Positions 1-4,658 of a stretch of 7,956 bases of DNA are shown here, piece after piece. Position 1 is the first letter of the stretch, and every line of letters starts with the position of its first letter. Where the stretch lies: assembly GCA_900553135.1 (NCBI GenBank), contig USCO01000100.1, positions 1 to 7,956 on the forward strand. The letters run 5' to 3'. The notes below the pieces were generated by a model, which saw only the letters and a program-made list of their open reading frames with translations, was not told where the DNA came from and ran no database searches. This DNA comes from an uncultured Eubacteriales bacterium. GTDB lineage: Bacteria; Bacillota; Clostridia; Oscillospirales; Oscillospiraceae. The translations under genes and the position numbers were made by a program.

Positions 1-1586
1 GCAAGTACTGCAAGCCCTGCGAGTCCTTCTGGACCGAGAGCCAGCTGGTGGACGGCAAGTGCCCCGACTGCGGCCGCGAGGTGCAGGACGCCAAGGAAGA
101 GGCCTATTTCTTCCGTCTGAGCAAGTACGCCGACCGCATCCAGCACCTGCTGGAGGACACCGACTTCCTGGAGCCCCGCTCCCGCGTCAACGAGATGGTG
201 AACAACTTCATCAAGCCCGGTCTGGAGGACCTGTGTGTCTCCCGCACCAGCTTCACCTGGGGCGTGCCCGTGGACTTTGATCCCGGCCACGTGGTCTATG
301 TGTGGGTGGACGCCCTGTTCAACTACACCACCGCTCTGGGCTTCCTCAACGACAAGTACGACGACTACGAGAAGTTCTGGCCCGCCGACGTCCACTTCGT
401 GGGCAAGGAGATCGTCCGCTTCCACTCCATCATCTGGCCCGCCATGCTCATGAGCATGGACATGCCCCTGCCCAAGAAGGTCTTTGGCCACGGCTGGCTA
501 CTGCTGGACGGCGGCAAGATGTCCAAGTCCAAGGGCAACGTGGTGGACCCCTATATCCTGGCCCAGCGCTTCGGCGTGGACGCCCTGCGCTTCTTCCTGC
601 TGCGCACCTTCCCCTTCGGCTCTGACGGCAACTTCTCCAACGAGGCCCTCATCAACACCATCAACGTGGACCTGGCCAACGACCTGGGCAACCTGCTGAG
701 CCGCACCGTGTCCATGGTGGGCAAGTACTTCGACGGCACCCTGCCCGCCCAGCGCCAGGCCGATCCTCTGGACGACGAGCTGGAGGCCATGGTTAACGCT
801 CTGCGGGGCCGCTACGAGGAGCAGATGGAGCACTACGCCTTCCAGAACGCTCTGAGCGAGATCTTCAAGGTCATCTCCCGCGCCAACAAGTATATCGACG
901 AGAACGCCCCCTGGGTGCTGGCCAAGGACATGGAGGCCAACGGGGTGCGTCTGGCCACCGTTATGTACCACCTGCTGGAGACCCTGCGGGTGTGCGCCGT
1001 GCTGCTGACCCCCTTCATCCCCGCCTCTGCCGCCGAGATCCTGCGTCAGATCGGCGCCTGCGAGGCCTGCTCCACCTGGGAGAGCGCCGCCGCCTTCGGC
1101 GGCCTGCGCGCTGACGCCACCGTCACCCGGGGCGACAACCTGTTCCCCCGCATCGACGTGGCCAAGGAGCTGGAGGAGCTGGAGAAGGCTGCCGCTGAGG
1201 CCAAGAAGGCCGCCCTGCCCGACCTGGAGCTGGAGCCCCAGCTGGAGGAGAAGGTGGACTTTGACACCTTCTGCAAGAGCGACTTCCGCGCCGTGAAGGT
1301 GAAGGCCTGCGAGAACGTGAAGAAGTCCAACAAGCTGCTGAAGTTCACCCTGGACGACGGCACCGGCGTGGACCGTCAGATCCTCTCCGGCATCGCCATG
1401 TACTACAAGCCCGAGGAGCTGGTGGGCAAGACCCTCATGGCCATCGTCAACCTGCCTCCCCGCAAGATGATGGGACAGGAGAGCTGCGGCATGCTGATCT
1501 CCGCCGTCCACACCGAGAAGGGTGAGGAGCGGCTGAACCTCATCATGCTGGATGACAAGATCCCCGCCGGCGCAAAGATGTGCTGA
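1..1586 (+). CDS. metG: methionyl-tRNA synthetase (3' part, 5' end outside window)
   Basis: This is a class I aminoacyl-tRNA synthetase that charges tRNA-Met with methionine in the cytoplasm. The frame is open from base 3, giving 527 codons; about 120 N-terminal residues, including the HIGH motif, lie upstream. Visible parts in order: a zinc knuckle with two CxxC pairs (codons at 9-20 and 60-71, 14 residues between the second and third Cys, as in the one-knuckle Thermus/Bacillus-type enzyme); the YVWVDAL and GKEIVRFHSIIWPA core segments; the KMSKS loop (516-530); an alpha-helical anticodon-binding domain; a charged Glu/Lys/Ala linker; and a C-terminal EMAP-II/tRNA_bind OB-fold (about 1254-1583, ending in the PPRKMMGQES..GMLISA type sequence), which dimerises the bacterial enzyme and binds tRNA. 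Tandem stops TGA TAA are followed at once by a strong terminator. The GTG at codon 48 is internal, not a start. Identity is very secure. Confidence 0.97.
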   Translation, partial: KYCKPCESFWTESQLVDGKCPDCGREVQDAKEEAYFFRLSKYADRIQHLLEDTDFLEPRSRVNEMVNNFIKPGLEDLCVSRTSFTWGVPVDFDPGHVVYVWVDALFNYTTALGFLNDKYDDYEKFWPADVHFVGKEIVRFHSIIWPAMLMSMDMPLPKKVFGHGWLLLDGGKMSKSKGNVVDPYILAQRFGVDALRFFLLRTFPFGSDGNFSNEALINTINVDLANDLGNLLSRTVSMVGKYFDGTLPAQRQADPLDDELEAMVNALRGRYEEQMEHYAFQNALSEIFKVISRANKYIDENAPWVLAKDMEANGVRLATVMYHLLETLRVCAVLLTPFIPASAAEILRQIGACEACSTWESAAAFGGLRADATVTRGDNLFPRIDVAKELEELEKAAAEAKKAALPDLELEPQLEEKVDFDTFCKSDFRAVKVKACENVKKSNKLLKFTLDDGTGVDRQILSGIAMYYKPEELVGKTLMAIVNLPPRKMMGQESCGMLISAVHTEKGEERLNLIMLDDKIPAGAKMC

Positions 1587-1597
1587 TAACCCTATAA

Positions 1598-1630
1598 AAA
1601 TAGCCCTGGTGCACAGCACCAGGGCTATTT
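1598..1630. terminator. bidirectional intrinsic terminator between convergent genes
   Basis: A perfect 15-bp inverted repeat (AAATAGCCCTGGTGC, loop ACA, then its complement) lies 11 bases after the metG stop and 6 bases before the stop of the convergent antiporter gene. Reading on +, the stem is followed by CTTTGCTT after the TTT of its own arm. Reading on -, it is followed by TTTTTATAG. Both directions therefore have a T-rich tail, slightly better on the minus strand. It most likely ends both transcripts. Confidence 0.93.
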
Positions 1631-1636
1631 CTTTGC

Positions 1637-2827
1637 TTATTCGGGGGGACGCTGGGTGAGCAGCTTGGGATAGCTGCGGTCGATGGCCAGGGCCCCCAGG
1701 GGGGCGGTGACCAGGATGGCGATGACCGCCACAGTGAGCACGATCTGTCCGCAGCCCAGGCCCATGGCCAGGGGCACGCCGCCGATGGCCGCCTGCACCG
1801 TGGCCTTGGGCAGGTAGCCCAGCACACAGAACAGTTTCTCTTTTCCGCTGAAATGAGCTCCGCTGACACACACCAGCACGCCCAGGGCCCGGAAGCACAG
1901 GGCCCCCAGCACTGCCAGCACGGCCATCACGCCGGCGCTCAGGGCGTAGCGCAGGTCCACCGCCGCTCCCACCAGCACAAAGAGGGCCACCTCAGCGGCC
2001 ACCCACAGCTTGGAAAACTTCAGGCTCAGCCGCTGGGCCACCACACCCCGCCAGCGCTGGATGCCCACTCCTGCGGCCATGACCGCCAGCAGGCCGGAGA
2101 AGGGGAACACCCCCTCCAGGGCGTCCTCCGCCGCCACCAGCAGGAAGGCCAAGGAGAGGAGGATGACCACCTTCACCGAGTCCCGCATGTGGATCAGTCG
2201 GAACCACTGGGCCAGCAGCCAGCCCAGCAGCAGGCCCGCCGCCACGCCGGTGAGGATGGACAGGGGCACCCCCGCCACCGTTCCCACCGTCAGCCCCTGA
2301 CCGCCGGAGGCCAGGCCGGTAAAGGCGGTAAACATGACGATGACAAACACGTCATCCACCGAGGCCCCCGCCAGAATCAACTGGGGGATGCCCCGGTCCA
2401 CGCCCCAGCCCTCTTCGCTGAGGCGGATCATGCGGGGCACGATCACCGCCGGGGACACGGCTCCCACCACGGCGCCCATAATGGCGGCGTCCAGGGTGGA
2501 CACCCCCAGCAGCCGGGGGGCCAGCACCACCATGCCGGCGATCTCAAAGCAGGCGGGCACAAAGCACATGAGTACCGCCGGCCGCCCCACCTTCTTCAGG
2601 GCCGCCACGTCCAGAGACAGCCCCGCCCGGGTGAGGATAATGATAAGGGCCAGCTGCCGCAGGTCCGCCGAGATATTCAGCAAACTGTCCGACAGCAGAT
2701 CCAGGGCGTAGGGGCCCAAAATCATGCCCGCAATGAGCATGCCCACCAGGGAGGGCAGCCCCAGTCGTTTCGCCAGTGCGCCCAGGGCCATTCCCAGCAG
2801 CAGCACCAGTCCTAAGCTTGTCAACAT
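1637..2827 (-). CDS. cation:proton antiporter, CPA family (fluoride-riboswitch controlled)
   Basis: A 396-residue, almost wholly hydrophobic membrane protein of the Na+/H+ exchanger fold (PF00999 type), with roughly 10-12 membrane segments. Family marks are the N-terminal GxxLGxLAKRLGLPSLVGMLIAGMILGP-like region, LTRAGLSLD (about residues 66-73), GAVSPAVIVPRM (about 122-132) and the Asp-Asp pair D158-D159 in ASVDDVF, the ion-binding motif of electrogenic (CPA2-like) members. It should exchange a monovalent cation for protons across the cytoplasmic membrane; the ion is not readable from sequence. The frame is open 16 codons further upstream, but ATG at 2827 fits the family N-terminus and has AGGAAG 8 bases before it. 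The gene has its own promoter and a fluoride riboswitch leader, so a role in fluoride tolerance is likely. No soluble regulatory domain (TrkA-N or similar) follows the membrane part. Confidence 0.9.
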   Translation of the reverse strand: MLTSLGLVLLLGMALGALAKRLGLPSLVGMLIAGMILGPYALDLLSDSLLNISADLRQLALIIILTRAGLSLDVAALKKVGRPAVLMCFVPACFEIAGMVVLAPRLLGVSTLDAAIMGAVVGAVSPAVIVPRMIRLSEEGWGVDRGIPQLILAGASVDDVFVIVMFTAFTGLASGGQGLTVGTVAGVPLSILTGVAAGLLLGWLLAQWFRLIHMRDSVKVVILLSLAFLLVAAEDALEGVFPFSGLLAVMAAGVGIQRWRGVVAQRLSLKFSKLWVAAEVALFVLVGAAVDLRYALSAGVMAVLAVLGALCFRALGVLVCVSGAHFSGKEKLFCVLGYLPKATVQAAIGGVPLAMGLGCGQIVLTVAVIAILVTAPLGALAIDRSYPKLLTQRPPE

Positions 2828-2835
2828 ACCAGTTT

Positions 2836-2841
2836 CTTCCT
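2836..2841 (-). promoter_or_regulatory. ribosome binding site that fixes the antiporter start
   Basis: AGGAAG on the minus strand, 8 bases before ATG at 2827. It lies downstream of the riboswitch terminator. The longer reading frame from 2875 would begin inside the terminator hairpin loop and can be discarded. Confidence 0.8.
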
Positions 2842-2853
2842 TTCCGGGGCAAC

Positions 2854-2898
2854 AAAAAAGCTGATGCCCCTGCAAAAAATTTCGCAGAAGCCATCAGC
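2854..2898 (-). terminator. intrinsic terminator, expression platform of the fluoride riboswitch
   Basis: On the minus strand GCTGATG (2898-2892) pairs with CATCAGC (2866-2860), and CTTCTGC (2890-2884) pairs with GCAGGGG (2873-2867), with G at 2891 bulged. The 14-bp stem has an A/T-rich 10-base loop and is followed by six T (2859-2854). Its 5' arm uses the 3' strand of aptamer helix P2 and the pseudoknot strand. Terminator and ligand-bound aptamer therefore exclude each other, the arrangement of a transcriptional ON switch. Confidence 0.92.
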
Positions 2899-2945
2899 CG
2901 TTGGGCGGTTCTGCCCCGAGGGGCAAGGGAGACCTCATTCCCTGT
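2884..2945 (-). promoter_or_regulatory. fluoride riboswitch (crcB-type aptamer)
   Basis: Read on the minus strand. P1 is AGGGA (2943-2939) with TCCCT (2930-2926). Its loop ATGAGGTC carries GAGGTC, which can form a six-pair pseudoknot with GGCTTC (2892-2887), two of the pairs being wobbles. P2 is GCC (2906-2904) with GGC (2899-2897) around loop CAAC, preceded by AACC and followed by TGATGGCTTCTGC. This order and the conserved ATG, AACC.GCC and GGCTGATG..TCT.C blocks match the fluoride aptamer known from Thermotoga petrophila and Pseudomonas syringae. An additional small hairpin (2925-2912) sits in the P1-P2 linker. Fluoride binding should keep the downstream terminator from forming and so allow antiporter transcription. 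Recognition is by motif and hand folding, not by a covariance model. Confidence 0.93.
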
Positions 2946-2952
2946 ATTGCGT

Positions 2953-2977
2953 GGGACAGGATACCACATCCTGTCCC
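2953..2977. repeat. perfect interrupted palindrome over the antiporter promoter (candidate operator)
   Basis: Two 10-base arms, GGGACAGGAT (2953-2962) and its exact complement (2968-2977), are separated by 5 bases. It covers the -10 element and most of the spacer of the antiporter promoter. It should end just upstream of the transcription start, so it is not part of the riboswitch transcript. Arm centres are 15 bp apart, which would suit a dimeric DNA-binding regulator. No T-run follows it on either strand, so it is a poor candidate for the terminator of the upstream permease gene. The binding protein is unknown. Confidence 0.6.
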
Positions 2978-2987
2978 CCTTTGTCAA
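2958..2987 (-). promoter_or_regulatory. sigma-A type promoter of the riboswitch-antiporter unit
   Basis: Perfect -35 TTGACA (2987-2982), 18-base spacer, and -10 TATCCT (2963-2958) preceded by TGG, an extended -10. The predicted start is the A near 2952, about 9 bases before riboswitch P1, giving a leader of about 125 bases. The -35 box overlaps the stop codon of the upstream permease gene (2986-2984). Confidence 0.8.
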
Positions 2988-3901
2988 GCACCGATGAGAT
3001 AACACCACACGGGGATGGTGAGCATGGACAGCAGAGTGCTGAGCACCACGCACTTGGTGGCAAAAATGGCGTCGCTGCCATAGCGGGCGGCAAAAATGGC
3101 CGCAGTGGACCCGGCGGGCATGCCCGTCATAATGACGGCCACACCGGTGGCCACCGGCTCCAGCCCCGCCGCCAGGGACATGCCCCAGGCCGCCAGAGGC
3201 AGCAGCACCAGACGCAGGGCGCTGATCCACAGGGTGGTGGGGTTCACAATGGTGGTGAGCTTCACATCCACCAGGATGGTGCCGATGATGAACATGGTGA
3301 GGGGGGTGTTGCAGTTGCCGATGGAGGTGACGGTGGTGGTGACCAGCTCAGGCAGAGGGATCTGCAGCAGCATCACCGCCATGCCGATGTACACCGCCAC
3401 CAGGCAGGGGTGGGTGATAATGTTGCACAGCACCTTTTTCTTATCCGTCTGTCCGGCCACAAAGTAGGAGGTGCCCGCCGACCACATGACGATGCGCATG
3501 GGGATGAGGTAGATGGAAGCGTACAGCAGCCCCATGGTGCCGTACACGCCCTCGGCCACTCCGTTGCCAAGAAAACCGCCGTTGGACACCAGGGTGCAGT
3601 ATTGCAGCACCTTGCGCTGCTGGTCGGGGTAGTTTTTGTACAGGAAGCGGTTCAGGCCCACGCTGACAAACTGGATGGCCAGGGCCACCACCAGCAGCAC
3701 GGCGCAGGCGTGGAGCACCCCGGGCTCCATGCCCACCAGACAGGATTTTACGATGTTGCAGGGGATGACCACATTGATACACAGGTCGGTGAGACACCGC
3801 CGTCCCTCATCGTCCACGATCCCCAATTTCTTCAGCAGCGCTCCCACCAGGATCATGAGAAACAAAGTGCCCTGAATATTGAACAGTTCCAGCAGTTCCA
3901 T
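2984..3901 (-). CDS. AEC-family transporter (auxin efflux carrier-type permease)
   Basis: A 305-residue polytopic membrane protein of the AEC/Mem_trans type (PF03547), close to the usual length of about 300-320 with about ten membrane segments. Family marks are the N-terminal ILVGALLKKLGIVDDEG, INVVIPCNIVKS, the SNGGFLGNGVAEGVYG block near the middle, GNCNTPLTMFIIGTIL opening the second half, and the C-terminal GMPAGSTAAIFAARYGSD..FATKCVVLSTLLSMLTIP. Bacterial relatives export or import organic anions such as malate; the substrate here cannot be read. I place the start at ATG 3901 rather than 3928. The upstream ATG overlaps a TATAAT promoter element and would not be in the transcript, whereas 3901 has GGGGGGA 9 bases before it. 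The gene runs in the same direction as the antiporter, but that gene has its own promoter, so they need not be co-expressed. Confidence 0.9.
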   Translation of the reverse strand: MELLELFNIQGTLFLMILVGALLKKLGIVDDEGRRCLTDLCINVVIPCNIVKSCLVGMEPGVLHACAVLLVVALAIQFVSVGLNRFLYKNYPDQQRKVLQYCTLVSNGGFLGNGVAEGVYGTMGLLYASIYLIPMRIVMWSAGTSYFVAGQTDKKKVLCNIITHPCLVAVYIGMAVMLLQIPLPELVTTTVTSIGNCNTPLTMFIIGTILVDVKLTTIVNPTTLWISALRLVLLPLAAWGMSLAAGLEPVATGVAVIMTGMPAGSTAAIFAARYGSDAIFATKCVVLSTLLSMLTIPVWCYLIGA

Positions 3902-3910
3902 CCGGCCCGC

Positions 3911-3917
3911 TCCCCCC
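3911..3917 (-). promoter_or_regulatory. ribosome binding site that fixes the AEC permease start
   Basis: A purine run GGGGGGA on the minus strand, 9 bases upstream of ATG at 3901. It supports the shorter 305-residue product over the 314-residue reading that begins at 3928. Confidence 0.65.
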
Positions 3918-3926
3918 TTTTCCGTC

Positions 3927-3935
3927 ATTATACCA
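3927..3935 (-). promoter_or_regulatory. extended -10 promoter of the AEC permease gene
   Basis: TGGTATAAT on the minus strand: a consensus -10 (3932-3927) with the TGn extension. No good -35 is seen 16-18 bases upstream (the best is about TGGTGC), as is common for extended -10 promoters. Transcription should begin near 3920, giving a short leader of about 20 bases that contains the Shine-Dalgarno run. Confidence 0.65.
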
Positions 3936-3999
3936 TGGTTTTTCCCCCGGCACCATCCCCCGAGAATGGTCCTTCCCCCTTTCCTTTTCCCAAAAAGTA

Positions 4000-4008
4000 T
4001 GCTAGAAT
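4000..4008 (+). promoter_or_regulatory. candidate extended -10 promoter of the kinase gene
   Basis: TGCTAGAAT is an extended -10 (TAGAAT at 4003-4008) 37 bases before the GTG start at 4046. The -35 region is pyrimidine-rich (TTTCCT at 17-base spacing) and poor. It is divergent from the AEC permease promoter 65 bases away. Confidence 0.5.
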
Positions 4009-4045
4009 TAAAATGTTATGAATTTCCCTTGAGAGGTATCTGCCT

Positions 4046-4582
4046 GTGTACAATATTACGTTGATTGGGATGCCCGGATCCGGAAAAAGCACGGTGGGCG
4101 TCCTGCTGGCCAAAGCGCTGGGCTTTGGCTTTTTAGACACCGACCTTGTGATCCAGCAGCAGGAAGGAGCCCTGCTCCAGGATATTTTGGACCGCCGGGG
4201 CGTACCCTATTTTCTGGACGCCGAGGAGCGGGCCATTTGTTCGGTCTCCTGCGACCACCATGTCATCGCCCCCGGGGGCAGCGTGGTGTGCCGGGAGGGG
4301 GCCATCGCCCACCTGAAGGCCATGGGCCCGGTGATCTACCTCCGGGTCCCCCTGGAGGAGCTGAAATCCCGCATCCACAACATGGATTCCCGGGGCATTG
4401 CCATGGAGCCCGGTCAGACTTTGGAAGACATTATGACCATGCGCGCTCCTCTGTACCAGCGCTATGCCGACTATGTGGTGGACGCCCTGCCCGGCCAGCC
4501 CCTGGCCAAGAGCGTCTCTCAGGTGCTGGAGCTGCTGGCAGATTCCGGCTGCCTTCCCACTCAGCCTTCTCAGGGGGAGTGA
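4046..4582 (+). CDS. shikimate-kinase-like P-loop kinase
   Basis: A 178-residue cytoplasmic protein with the nucleoside-monophosphate-kinase fold of the AroK/shikimate kinase family, near the family length. Walker A is GMPGSGKST (residues 8-16), D33 lies in the FLDTDLVIQQ segment, APGGSVV (75-81) stands where shikimate kinases have a Gly-Gly-Gly loop, and RAPLYQRYAD (133-142) is the conserved C-terminal segment. True shikimate kinases have Phe-Arg in the shikimate-binding lid helix and an RPLL motif; here these are Phe-Leu (56-57) and RGIA (116-119). It should therefore be an ATP-dependent small-molecule kinase, but shikimate as substrate is doubtful. The start is GTG, supported by GAGAGG 9 bases upstream. 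It is the first gene of a rightward run, 76 bases before the helicase. No other aromatic-pathway gene is in view. Confidence 0.82.
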   Translation: MYNITLIGMPGSGKSTVGVLLAKALGFGFLDTDLVIQQQEGALLQDILDRRGVPYFLDAEERAICSVSCDHHVIAPGGSVVCREGAIAHLKAMGPVIYLRVPLEELKSRIHNMDSRGIAMEPGQTLEDIMTMRAPLYQRYADYVVDALPGQPLAKSVSQVLELLADSGCLPTQPSQGE

Positions 4583-4587
4583 CCCCA

Positions 4588-4631
4588 GCCCACAGGGAAC
4601 CGTGGGCCGGGCCGGACCCTGTTTGTCCGGT
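4588..4631 (+). other. two tandem hairpins between kinase and helicase genes
   Basis: The first hairpin is GCCCAC-(A bulge)-GG, loop GAA, CC-GTGGGC (4588-4607). The second is CCGGAC (4612-4617), loop CCTGTTT, GTCCGG (4625-4630), extendable by one G-T pair. Neither is followed by a T-run. They start 5 bases after the kinase stop and end 27 bases before the helicase start. They could be an RNA stabiliser or processing element, a weak terminator, or a structured leader for the helicase; the sequence does not decide. Confidence 0.5.
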
Positions 4632-4658
4632 CTAGAATGAAAAGAAGGAACGAACTCA

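Noticed and set aside
498..1898. 466-codon open frame antisense to metG
   Set aside because: It is composed of Gly/Leu/Val/His-rich shadow sequence from the G/C-rich third positions of metG and runs through the shared terminator. It has no family resemblance and no plausible ribosome site.
1853..2815. 320-codon plus-strand frame opposite the antiporter
   Set aside because: Gln/His/Gly-rich shadow translation; the minus strand holds the membrane protein with a promoter and ribosome site.
2953..2977. Palindrome as the intrinsic terminator of the AEC permease
   Set aside because: The stem is strong, but neither strand has a T-run after it; the promoter overlap fits an operator better.
2544..3230. 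228-codon minus-strand frame crossing the riboswitch and both transporter ends
   Set aside because: It is out of frame with both transporters and crosses a terminator and aptamer, and it has no family character.
2864..4021. 385-codon plus-strand frame opposite the AEC permease
   Set aside because: His/Gly/Gln-rich shadow; it crosses the riboswitch and the divergent promoter region.
4633..4638. TAGAAT before the helicase as a -10 element
   Set aside because: No TG extension, and the bases 16-18 upstream (about GGCCGG) are nothing like a -35 box. Read-through from the kinase promoter is simpler.
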